Origin: Sanguinoderma infundibulare
Lineage: Eukaryota > Basidiomycota > Agaricomycetes > Polyporales > Polyporaceae
Assembly: GCA_032821775.1 (NCBI GenBank)
Contig: JAVLRN010000008.1
Location: 868,001-932,000, forward strand
DNA length: 64,000 bases
Direction: 5' to 3'
Positions 22,888 to 32,720 of the stretch are shown in pieces. A program made the translations under genes and the position numbers. Every line of letters begins with the position of its first letter. Position 1 is the stretch's first letter. A model generated the notes under the pieces. It made no database searches and was not told where the DNA came from. It was given only the letters and a program-made list of their open reading frames with translations.

Positions 22888-25486
22888 ATGCATTTTTCGG
22901 CCAGCTTCTTCCGCTCTGTCTACCTCGCAGTTGTCGTCGCATCCGCAGTGTCTGCTGTACCGTTCACGGGCAGTTTGAAGCACGCGACGATGCAAGTGCG
23001 CGAGATCGACGTGGGCAAGACAGTGGAGAGCTTCCATCCCGAGTCGTCCTTCGAGGTCGGCGCCGAGTCCACCATCTCCCCTAGGACGCCTGCTGACTTG
23101 ATTGTGTTGTAGACCTTCGGCGTCGACGGACTCGACCACCCGCTCTCCGCTCGCGACACGTTCAGTCTGGAGGATGCAGCGATGTCCTTCGTACAGTCGC
23201 ACCTCAACGTCACGGCAGATGCTGCTGTATACCGGACGGGATACGCAAACGACGTCGTCCAGCACGGATACATCCGCCAGCAGATTGTAAGTTTTTTCTT
23301 GCACTCGGAGTCCCCGGTCTGATGCTCCGTTTGTCGTAGAATGGTATCCCGGTGGCGAACGCCGTCGCGAACGTCGCTTTCAATAACGCCAACAAAGTTG
23401 TCTCGTTCGGCTCGTCGTTTGTGAAAGTGCCCTGTGCGTCCCCCGGATCCATTCTGCTTCGTAATAATGCGCTGAGACTGACGCGTGCCCCCAGCCACTG
23501 TGCCTTCCACGACACCGTCCATCTCTGCCACCAACGCGATCTCCAAGGCGGAGAGCACGCTTGGCGGAACCTACAACCAGCACCCAACCACCGTCGAGTT
23601 TGTCGCGAAGCAGGACGGCTCCCTCGCCCTCGCCCACGTCGTGCAGATCCGGAGCGATGACAAGGCGATGTGGTACGAAGCGTTCGTCGACGCGCACTCG
23701 GGGGACATCGTCCAGCTCACAGACTTCGTCTCACATGCTTCGGTAAGTGCCGTGATGAGCACGGGATGAGGAAGCAAAGACTCACCCACCATGCGACCTA
23801 TGCAGTACCGTGTGCTGCCTATCCAGAAGCAGAACATCACTCAGGGCTTCGAGACGCTCACCAACCCCCAGAACACGGCGGCGTCGCCATTGGGCTGGCA
23901 CAGCGACGGTGTCCTGAACACGACCGACACCTCGTGCGTCCCAACTTGTTCACACTCCACTTTTGACTCTCCAAGTCTGACTCCCTCTCTCACTCTGACA
24001 GAGGCAACAATGTGATCACGTACGTCGGCGTGCAGCAGGACACGACGCAGCAGTCCTCCGCCTCGCTCAACTTCGTCTACGTCGAGGACCCCACGCAGGA
24101 GCCGAGCCTCTATCAGCCGAACATCGACGCCGCGCGTGTCAACGCATTCTACGTCGTCAACACCGTGCACGACATCTCGTACCTCTACGGGTTCACCGAG
24201 GCCGCCTTCAACTTCCAGAACAACAACTTCGGGAAGGGCGGTGCGGGGAACGACCGGGTCGAGGTGTCGGTGCAAGACATTACCGGAATAAACAACGGTA
24301 AGTTTCCTTCGTGGCCGAAGCGCGAGCGCGGCTGACGTCAATTCGTTACAGCTTTCTTTTCTACTCCGGCTGAGTGAGTGCAGCGCAACGCCCTTGAAAC
24401 GTTCCACTGGACGCCGCTGACTCCTGACGGCGTCTTGCAGCGGGCAGAGCGGGTCCATGGTCTTGTACCTCTTTACTCTCACCGTTCCTGAACGGGACAG
24501 CGCGCTCGAGAACGACCTCGTCGTCCACGAGAACACACACGGCATTACAAACCGGATGACCGGGGGCGGCACTGGGCGGTGCGTAGTGTGCTTATCTCGC
24601 CGTGCGCTACTCCTGCTGACTCCGTCGTGCGATTCAGCTGCCTGCAGACCGTTGAAGCGTCCGGGCTTGGAGAGGGGTGGTCTGATGCGTTTGCAGAGTG
24701 CGTTGCGGCTGGTCATACATCCTGGTCTGGCACGTGCTGACGGATGCGTGTAACCGTTCAGGTGGACCGAGTGGACGAGCGCGACTGTCACCGACTGGCT
24801 CTTCTCTCCCTGGCTAGTCAACAACCCAGCTGGCGCGCGCACCCACCCGTACTCGACGAGCACGTGCGTGCAGCCCTTCTGGACTCGAGAACACAACTGA
24901 TGTTTTTACATCGTTTCAGAGCTACGAACCCCTTGCGGTACTCCGACCTGCTGCTCCTCGTCGAGCCTCATGGTAAGTTCTTTAGGCGAATCTGGCGCAT
25001 CCGAGGCATTTGCTCATACCAAGGTCTCGACAGCCATCGGCGAGGTCTGGGCGAACATGCTGCACAACGTCTACGCCGCGCTCGTCGCGGCGCACGGTTT
25101 CTCGGCCACGGCTAAGACTGACGCGACGTAAGTCTCCTCGTGAACTCGTAAATCCCCGACGTTCGCTGACTGATCAACGTTGCACGCAGGACCACCGGCG
25201 GAAACACCGTCTACCTCCATCTATTCATCGACGCGCTGGCCATCCAGCCTTGCAACCCGACTTGTAAGCGTCTCTCATATATTTTTCTACGCTGTCCGAG
25301 CCTGGGACTGGGACGCTGACGCAAAAGTCGACAGTCGTCAATGCGCGCGACGCGTGGATCCAGGCGGACGCGAACAGGTACAACGGCGCGAACTACTGCA
25401 CGCTCTGGAGGATGTTCGCGTCCCGCGGGCTTGGGGTCAACGCGGCTAATTTCGTCGACGACTTCTCTGTCCCTGCTGGTTGTTGA
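22888..25486 (+). CDS. secreted fungalysin metalloprotease (peptidase M36)
   Basis: Extracellular zinc endopeptidase of the fungalysin family, made as a preproenzyme. Fourteen exons with consistent phases (22888-23055, 23113-23286, 23340-23433, 23495-23742, 23806-23933, 24002-24297, 24352-24373, 24441-24578, 24638-24697, 24762-24863, 24920-24972, 25034-25127, 25190-25263, 25335-25486) give 600 residues, normal for the family. A signal peptide (hydrophobic [14 protein letters not shown]) precedes an FTP propeptide. The mature enzyme has GWHSDG, the zinc-binding helix [17 protein letters not shown] (HExxH), then [15 protein letters not shown], whose second Glu is the third zinc ligand. [13 protein letters not shown] and a Cys-rich C-terminus follow. 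HENTH replaces the more common HEYTH, which should not affect zinc binding. Likely role: extracellular protein digestion. Confidence 0.95.
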
Positions 25487-25512
25487 AGCAGAAGCAGAAG
25501 CAGAAGCCTGAG
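25487..25512 (+). repeat. AGAAGC/GCAGAA hexamer microsatellite
   Basis: About four copies of a GCAGAA hexamer directly after the fungalysin stop codon. Confidence 0.7.
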
Positions 25513-26040
25513 AGCTTCTAGGATCTCCCCAGGATCGTCGTTACTTGAAAGGTCACAGTGTACTCCTTGCAGTTTTGTGAATAATGGAAGTGGTGTTGAC
25601 GCGGACATGGTGTGCGTGGGTTGTCTTTATACACCCTGTTTGTGCGCGATGCGCCCCGCTTCCGCGCGCGCGAATGTGTCTATCGATGTAATTGAACCAC
25701 GCTTGGCAGTTGTTTATCATTGTCATGTTTTTCTCTTCCTGGCACACAATTTCACAGGTGCGCTTAGAAGCACCAGCCAGCGTGAATGTCACGATATGTT
25801 ACCTACATAAAGACTACAGAGAGCAAAGGGGGAGCTGGTCAAGTTATCGGAATTTTAGCACCCTACGGGACGTGACGTGGTTTTGGGGTTAAATCCAACT
25901 CCCAGCGCGACTGAAACCTATAGTACTATGTAATCCGTCGGCATCGGCTTGAATCGCAGAATTGGAGGTTGATTCGGCAGACGCAAGGACAGTGGGACGA
26001 GTGTGGGGTTGCGAGGGCGGGGTACGCAGCAGGAGATCCG
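25513..26040. other. intergenic, no recognised gene
   Basis: 3' flank of the fungalysin gene and of the CFEM remnant. No further coding signal was seen. Confidence 0.5.
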
Positions 26041-26284
26041 TCAGCACTGGCGGTGCACGCGTTTGAGAATGACTTGGAGGAGGAGATACTCACTTTGCGC
26101 AGTAGCAGTTGACGTCGACGATGCTCCTGCAGTTTTCCTGCGCGATCCAGAGCCTCAGACAATTGTTCGCTGCGAATCGCTCAGCTCCTGAGAGTGGTAT
26201 CGACGGAACGAGGTGCTGCTCACGGCATACGGACAAGCCACTGAGGCTCGGGAACTGTGCAGACGACGTTGCGCTGGCGCTCAT
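26041..26284 (-). pseudogene. CFEM-domain gene remnant
   Basis: CFEM domains are eight-cysteine extracellular domains of fungal surface and haem-binding proteins. Reading the minus strand from 26284, a 54-nt intron (26223-26170) joins QFPSLSGLSVC to PNNCLRLWIAQENC and then VDVNCYCA. This restores the C-xxx-C ... C ... D--C-C pattern of the domain. After NCYCAK the frame hits a stop. A one-base shift near 26095 gives SEYLLLQVILKRVHRQC and then a stop at 26041, which resembles the end of a CFEM domain but lacks one cysteine. No signal peptide is visible upstream. I judge it a broken or truncated gene, although an unresolved intron could also explain the frame change. Confidence 0.5.
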
Positions 26285-27295
26285 GTTCGCTCCGGAAGAC
26301 CAGCTCCATATCGCGCTAGCGTTGGCGGAGGAGGTAGAGGTGAACGAGCTGCTGATCGAGATGGAAGGAATGCTGCCTGTACCGGGGGCCGATGGGGACT
26401 CGGACTGGCGCAGCGGGCAGCGGGGTCAACCACGGATCACATCCCAGGTCACATCCCTCCACCTCCATTGCTTCAGCAGAAGCGCAGGCCCTGAAATTGA
26501 CCCGGATGCTTCCTGATTTCCAGAGTGCCGAGACGAGAAGCGACAGGGTATGTAAACCTGACCAGCTAACTGCCTATGTCAGGGAATCAACTAGCTCTGC
26601 GGAACACGCAAGGCCCGACTTCCAAGCCTATGCTATCCTCGGTCCTCGGGCATTGGCGTAATATGGGAAATAGAGCTGCCCCGCCAAAACTCTATAGCTA
26701 GCACATACCCATACCGAGCGCTGGATCACAGAACGGTCAAAAGGTGTGCAGCGTAGAGGTGGGAATATGAATCAGGATGACGATGGACAACCCTCAACGG
26801 GCGAGAGCTCACCGAAACCTAGCACAGAGCGCGGCGCGCGTGGAAAAGAGTCGGCGGAGGCGCGGACTCCTGAAGTCATTGATCCAGATTATTCAGACCT
26901 GTTCGGACATAAAAGATGTCAGAGTCACAAAGACGACCTATCAGGGTATCCAAGCAAACAATAATATGACGACTTGTCTTGAATGCCATCGAGGGACGAG
27001 TGAGCGCGAGGGAGGGAGGCAGTTCATGACGGTTTCGCTTTGCGGGCGTCTGAACTCCGGGTTCTTCCGTTGCCCGTATTTGGCAAGCGTCCCACGTCGT
27101 CCCGCCTCCCACGAAGTCGTCAGCGCATATTCCTCTTCCTCTTCCTCCCCACGCCGTCCGACCTCTGAATACAGCATGAGAGGTAGATATCTCTTTACTC
27201 CACTATTTATGTGTCGGTATGTTTCCCAGAATAGCGCACTAATAAGTAATGCCTAAATTCCAGGTAACATCCCATATCCTTCCTCTGAACCGGAG
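26285..27295. other. intergenic, no recognised gene
   Basis: Contains the upstream flank of the F-box gene. Overlapping short ORFs at 26746-27256 show no domain. Confidence 0.5.
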
Positions 27296-28576
27296 ATGAG
27301 GCCAGTACTGCCGATTGAGGTGATCGAGCGCATCGTAGAGCAGCTCTCCAAAGATCCTCATGCACTCGCTGCATGTTCGTTAACATGCAAGGCTCTCCTC
27401 CCCGCCTCTCGAGTCCAACTCTGGTCGGACATCACGGTCCCGATTATCGCGAATGCGCAGACTCCACGACTCTCGAGGCTCCTCAAAACGCTCGACTGCA
27501 ACACTGACCTTGCGCTCTACGTCCTGTCGTTGGACTTGGTCTGTGCCAAACGCGTTGGACGTGTAATCCCCACCTGGGATCGTGACACCCTGCGGATGTG
27601 GCAAAGGTTTCCCAACCTTCGTGCCCTCAAGTTCCGGTACCTCGGCTTCTACGTGCGGGGTCTTTCCAATCCGATCGACGACCTCTGCAAGACCATCCCT
27701 CATCTCGAGGAGCTCGTGATCGTTGATGCCATCGACGGCAATAAATACCCATCGCCGCCCTCGGAGCTGTGGCCGGACCGTGTCGCTGCCTTGAAGCGGT
27801 TTAAGCTTCTGGGCGGCTCCATCACCTGGGGCTCTCTTTCTCGAATTGCTGACGCCTTCCTTCGCCGGGGGATGCACACCTCTTTGCACGTTCTCGAGCT
27901 TGCGTGCGAGTCGCGCCCGGATCAGCAGCCTCACTCGCCGAGGGACGCTCCGTCCAAGACGTGGGCGCCGCTCATCGCATCCATCGGTCCCCAGCTGCAA
28001 CGCTTCGTCGTCCATCTGAGCGCGATCGAATGTTTTCGTAAGCATGCTCGTGCAGTCAAGAGCGCATGGTTTACTGACGTGCCGCCGGGCGATGCAGGCG
28101 AAAACCTGGACGCACTCTACTGCAGCCTCCTCCGGTGCCCAGGGCTGCGGTCTCTCGACATCGTCTGCAACATCCACGCATTCGGGTTTCCCGAGCACGC
28201 CCCGCACGATGCGCCGTTCCTGTTTATGGAGGCGCTCGCCGATGCGTTGTACACTCCCCCTGCAGAACCTGACGTCGATTCGTCACCTCTACCCCTCCTC
28301 GAGGACGTCTCTGTGCGATGGGTCCAGTATACGATTCACCCCGGGTGGGCCCAGGCTTGCAACGGACTTTCGCGCGCGCTCATCGGAGACCCCAGGAGGT
28401 ACCCGATGCTCAAGCGGGTGGAGATTGAGCAGCGCACTGTGAGCACAACGCGACGATTGCTGGCAGAGGGGTTGGGCAAAAGCTTGCAGACGAATCGTGC
28501 GGAGCTGCCGCGGGCGTTCGAGGTGATCGCGGAGGCCGGCGTTGAGCTCAAGGTGTCGGCTTTTGTGACAGTGTGA
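27296..28576 (+). CDS. F-box domain protein
   Basis: Intronless 426-residue protein. The N-terminus, LPIEVIERIVEQLSKDPHAL-ACSLTCKALLPASR, is an F-box, which in SCF ubiquitin ligases binds Skp1. The remainder looks like an irregular leucine-rich substrate-binding region, with spaced LRALKF, LEELVIVD, LRSLDIVC and LEDVSVRW segments. Such F-box/LRR-like singletons form very large families in Agaricomycetes. The target protein cannot be inferred. The reading frame is complete from ATG 27296 to TGA 28576 and codon use matches neighbours. No introns are needed. Confidence 0.88.
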   Translation: MRPVLPIEVIERIVEQLSKDPHALAACSLTCKALLPASRVQLWSDITVPIIANAQTPRLSRLLKTLDCNTDLALYVLSLDLVCAKRVGRVIPTWDRDTLRMWQRFPNLRALKFRYLGFYVRGLSNPIDDLCKTIPHLEELVIVDAIDGNKYPSPPSELWPDRVAALKRFKLLGGSITWGSLSRIADAFLRRGMHTSLHVLELACESRPDQQPHSPRDAPSKTWAPLIASIGPQLQRFVVHLSAIECFRKHARAVKSAWFTDVPPGDAGENLDALYCSLLRCPGLRSLDIVCNIHAFGFPEHAPHDAPFLFMEALADALYTPPAEPDVDSSPLPLLEDVSVRWVQYTIHPGWAQACNGLSRALIGDPRRYPMLKRVEIEQRTVSTTRRLLAEGLGKSLQTNRAELPRAFEVIAEAGVELKVSAFVTV

Positions 28577-28797
28577 GAAGTATGGAGTTAGAGATGGATG
28601 TGGCGGGGGTCGAGTGTGTGCTGCTCTTCGGACATGTCGCGCGCCTTGAACACCTCACACCAGGATGGGGACGACTCCCGCTCATCGTGGGAGGACGACC
28701 TTTACTTCGCACATGCGATGCTCGTCTTTCCTGCGGACTCGGGGAAGGATTGGAGCAAAGCTGAAGGCAAGAACAGGGGGCGGGCTGGTGGTGCGTG

Positions 28798-28990
28798 AAG
28801 CTGTGTCGACGGCCCATTCCCCCGCCGTCGATCCAGACATCCCCTCGAGCCTGCAGCAGAAGCCCGCGCTCTTGTGCAGCTTCTCGCGTTCGTGTTCTGT
28901 ACGGCGGATCTCTCGCTCGCACATGTGTCCGCGATATCGACGACGAGCGTGTCGAACAATGCATCTCGCGAGGTGCATGGTTGGTGGTGT
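28798..28990 (+). pseudogene. ghost of the F-box gene at 41693-44054
   Basis: Two short stretches match the intact F-box gene: AHSPAVDPDIPSS corresponds to NSHSPALDPDIPPS, and in another frame DIDDERVEQCIS corresponds to DIDDERVQQCVS. The order and spacing are roughly right, but the F-box itself between them is scrambled by frameshifts and deletion. It is a strongly decayed fragment, far from its parent and in the opposite orientation. Confidence 0.7.
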
Positions 28991-29545
28991 CGCCAAATAG
29001 TGGATAATAGCACTGGCCTGTAGACGCAAACACCGTGTGTTGAGAACGGAGATGAGAGCAGGGAGGTGTCCGCGGCGGACGTGCTCGGCGCGAGAAATAT
29101 GGCAACCTTGACGCCCAACGCGTACGCACGCAAGCGATGCATTGGCAGGCTGCGGGAGGCAACTGCAACTAACTGGATGGTAAAGCCGCATCATGAGACC
29201 TAGTACAAGTGCGGAAGAAACGCGATACCATGGCGTGAACATAAAAACAAGACATATCGAACCCCACGCTATCGCGCCACGGCGATCATAGTGCTAAGCA
29301 GCCAATACACCATGTCGGATGTGTTCGGAGGCCCTCTATGAATGTGAAATCCACGTCTTTCCGGTAGCTAATGTTCATGCACGCTCGTGAAGCGGCCTGT
29401 GTCGCAGTGAACCTCGGGTCATATTCGTCGCTTTGGTATAAAATGCAGGGTAGAGTCCTGGATCTACACGCGCATTGCGCACACCGTACGTTATTAAACG
29501 ATACACAGGCTCGTACAAGCTGGAGATCTCGAAACATGGACGTTT
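28991..29545. other. intergenic with one dispersed-repeat copy
   Basis: 3' flank of dioxygenase A. Apart from the repeat copy at 29095-29118, nothing was recognised. Confidence 0.5.
29095..29118 (+). repeat. dispersed motif copy A
   Basis: AAATAT followed by GGCAACCTTGACGCCCAA, 428 bp beyond the stop of dioxygenase A. The 18-bp core is identical to copy B. Confidence 0.6.
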
Positions 29546-31360
29546 TCAAGAACGACCGCTCCCCTTCTTGCTCGCCTTCTTCTTCCCTTTCTTACTCCCA
29601 TCCTTCTCCGCCGGCAAGACGAGAATCGCGTACGACAGGTAGACGCTATCCTCCCTCCATGCCTGCGCCTCGTTCCCGACGTAGTTGCACGTCTCGTCCT
29701 CATCATACTTGTAGGTGTGCAAGGTCCGCTTGAGGTCGAGCGAGAAGAACGGTACACGCTTCACGCCCTCCAGCCACGGACAGCCGCAATAGGTGTGGTT
29801 ACTCGGCTGGAAGCGAGGATCCTCGTCGTCCAAATCCTCTGTTATACTTATGAGCACATCCGCGTGGCCTTGGGTGAACGGGAACACCCGGGTGTTGCAG
29901 CTCATCTCGTAGTCTGTGTAGCAGTCGTGCTCGTCATGTGATCCCCAGGTGGCGGACGTGTTGAGCACGATTGGCAGGTGCCTGACGTCGACTCCAGGCA
30001 GAGTACGTGCTGAGTCGAGGAGGAGCGCGTCGAAGCCGCTGAGCTTGGCCGTACCGAGGCAGTACTTGCGATCCAGCAGAATCCCGAACGGCGCCTCCAT
30101 GTCGCTGATGAGCTCCGCGACGTCCCGGCGGATCTGTGATGAGCGCTCTGTGTCGCAGTCTGTGGCCGAAGTCCGGAAGAGCTTGAAGGAGATCACGGCT
30201 CTGTACCCGCAATAAATCTCGTCAACTCGGTGCGGCATGTCTGGGTAGAACGCACACCAGCGGGCTTCGTGGGCTGGGTGTATCTCCCCGTCGACATCCA
30301 AGCCACCTTCGTCAGTCGTGTCGCCGAGACCGAGAAGGAACGTCCCAACCAAGTCCTTCTGAGGAGTGTCGCGATGGGTGCGGAAATGGTCCTTGTGGCC
30401 GTAGAGATGGATCTTGTAAGGTTCGACACGGACGCCAGAGGTCGGGAAGAAGTTCTGGTCCCACACCTTGGCAATCCGTTCCAATAGTTCCGGTTCAACA
30501 CTGAAATCGGACGCTGGAATCTCCTTGGCCCGACGAACATCGGCGTTGACCTTCGTGACCTGTTCCTTCACGTCGCCGTACCCCGATACGTCCGCCTTAT
30601 CATACCATTTCTTCAGGCGCTTTTCGACGACCTCTGTCTCTTTCTCCGTGCGCAGCCTGTCCTCGAACTCGGGGCAAGGCGAGATGGTTCCATCGAACTT
30701 GCAACCGTTCCTGGTGATCTTGAGATGGAACGGCTCGTCGAGGTAGCCGGACGCGGAGTTGTGCACCTGCTGGGCATGAATATCCGACAGCTTCTCTATC
30801 ACTTCCTGTTTGGCGGCCGCAAGTGTGGTCAGTTCTGCGGTGGTTACGAGACGATGTGAGACGAACGACGTGCCTGATTCTTGGCCTCGCGTGCCATGTC
30901 TTTCTCGCTCAGCTCCTCCCGATTCGTGTCTTCCACGTTGTCTCTGGAGAGAGTCTTTGGACCGTAGCTGAGCATCATGTCGCTTAGCTGATCGAACTTC
31001 GTCGGACAATATCCGATGGCACTCAGACGGTAGTAAACCTCCTCCATCGCCTGAACGAGCTTGAGGGCAGAAGGCAGTGCCGTTACGCCAGTGACGTTCT
31101 CCCCCTGAGAACTCGGCGGTTCAGCCTAGTTGCGCAGTTATTAGCTGAACACATTGTCATAGAATTTAATAACGCCGTACGCGATTCGATCCGGAAGCCA
31201 AAGCCTGTTGGTTGGACGCCTTGGTGGCTTTGCGTTGGTGCTTGGCCGGTGGTGGTTTCTGGGCAGACGAATCGATACGAGCTTGAGAGCGCGTGGGACG
31301 ACCACCGATAGCAACCGGAGGTGGGGAGGCAGGAGCAGTGGCGGCGGACTTCCTGGGCAT
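29546..31360 (-). CDS. nuclear 2OG-Fe(II) dioxygenase A (prolyl-4-hydroxylase-like)
   Basis: 2-oxoglutarate/Fe(II)-dependent oxygenase with a prolyl 4-hydroxylase-type core, about 574 residues. Exon 1 (31360-31181) encodes a basic, Pro-rich N-terminus with a likely nuclear signal (PPPAKHQRKATK). Exon 2 starts at 31125 and exon 3 runs 30834-29546. In the core, HFRTHRDTP supplies the iron-binding His-x-Asp. EGGLDVDGE, a distal His in MPHRVDE and the 2OG-binding Arg region (GYRAVISFKLFR) follow. The C-terminus is Lys/Ser-rich. The exon 2/3 junction needs an intron of only 32-35 nt (donor at 30869 or 30866), so that splice is provisional. It is paralogous to dioxygenase B. Substrate is unknown; a nuclear protein is inferred. 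Confidence 0.85.
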
Positions 31361-32720
31361 GGTGTGGTGTATAGCACAGTACGATGAGTGGTAGAAAGAA
31401 AAGATGCATGTGGCGCAAGGCAGACGGCTGGGCCTTTATGTAAAGGCGCACCCGTCGGACTTTCAAACGTGAACGCCGCTCGCCGGCCCCAACCATCACG
31501 GCCTATTTCCCGGAGGGAGGGTATACGCTCGAATGCGCGTCGTGCATCGCCATCCAACTCCTATTGTGCCCCCAGAAAGGCAATGCTCCACGGCAAGTCC
31601 AGCCCGAGGCACACGCGCGCGACGACCCACAATCAAGTTGGCCACGGCTACGGGCACACACCACCTGTAATTCCCGCCACCGCGTGTCCTCCTTTTGAAT
31701 GCGCGCACTCGGTGTCGGACCGTCTTGATCGAGTTTCGCGAGTGCGCGAAGTTCGGATCGACGCGCGAGAGGCGCTCCCCTGCTTCTGAATTGAGCATCT
31801 CTGGCGCGGAATACTGTCGTGACTATGGTGAGACAATTTGTACGAGGCACCCAAACGGGAAGAACGAGGATCGATGAAAGCAAACGCCTGAGGGAACACG
31901 TACCTCGCTTATCTAGCGAATACGTTCACCAGTTGGTGACCAGGTGAAGTAGAGGGGCGTAGAAAGCAGTGCTTCGCGTACTTGAACGTCGATCGTGTGC
32001 TCGCAGCTGTGTTTGTGTTTGCGACCTGGATAATAGCCGAGCGCAATCGAGTTGCAACTTGCGGGGCGGTGGCCGCGCGCCAAATGTGGCAACCTTGACG
32101 CCCAATCGGACATGGTGCGATGCTAGGCGATGCCGTGGCCCTTCTCTTCCTTCTCTCACGACTTTTGTCGGACTCGCCACACCGGCGAAGATGAATGGAC
32201 CTTCTCGCAGTGGTAAGTACGTGCCAGAGATAGCTAACTCGATCGAACAGCCCTGCCAATTGGCATCCTGGTTCAGTTCACAGTTCATTCGATCCGGGGC
32301 TGGAGTTCTCGCCGTCGTACTGGTCGTTGCACTTGAAGTTGGAGGATGCCGTGTTGCAGTAATCCCGTGGACTCCGATCCGAGCGTTTTCGTTATGTGGG
32401 ACGCCATATGACTGCCCTGTGTGACGGTAGACGTCTGCGGTGTTCTTCCCGAATTCCTTGTGCGTTAATTGTGTCATTCCAATGACAGGTATGCGTTGTT
32501 CATCAGGTATTCCATTCACCAATTGCACAGCTCAATGTCATCGCCTACTAACACGTGTGCCTCTTCCAGTTATCTTATAAATGCATCCCTCAGAACTCGG
32601 GCAATAAGCCGGGTCAAGCAGCCGAGCACCTACTCCTGTTTCCTACGCCAACCTCACTCGCTGAACGGTGTGCGTCGTTTCCTTCTCATGTTCGCTGTGT
32701 ACTTACCGGCTCCGGCAGCA
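31361..32720. other. intergenic between divergent dioxygenase A and HET 2
   Basis: A shared upstream region. A CATAAAGG element near 31433-31440 (reading the minus strand) may be the TATA-like box of dioxygenase A. A copy of the dispersed motif lies at 32082-32105. No other gene was recognised. Confidence 0.45.
32082..32105 (+). repeat. dispersed motif copy B
   Basis: AAATGT followed by GGCAACCTTGACGCCCAA, 722 bp upstream of the dioxygenase A start. Confidence 0.6.

Noticed and set aside
22510..23304. Long minus-strand ORF over the start of the fungalysin gene
   Set aside because: Shadow of the real plus-strand exons; no domain and no splice logic.
32469..32720. N-terminal extension of HET protein 2 from the open upstream frame
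   Set aside because: Paralogues all begin at MRL(I/L)(D/N)T; the upstream residues show no similarity.
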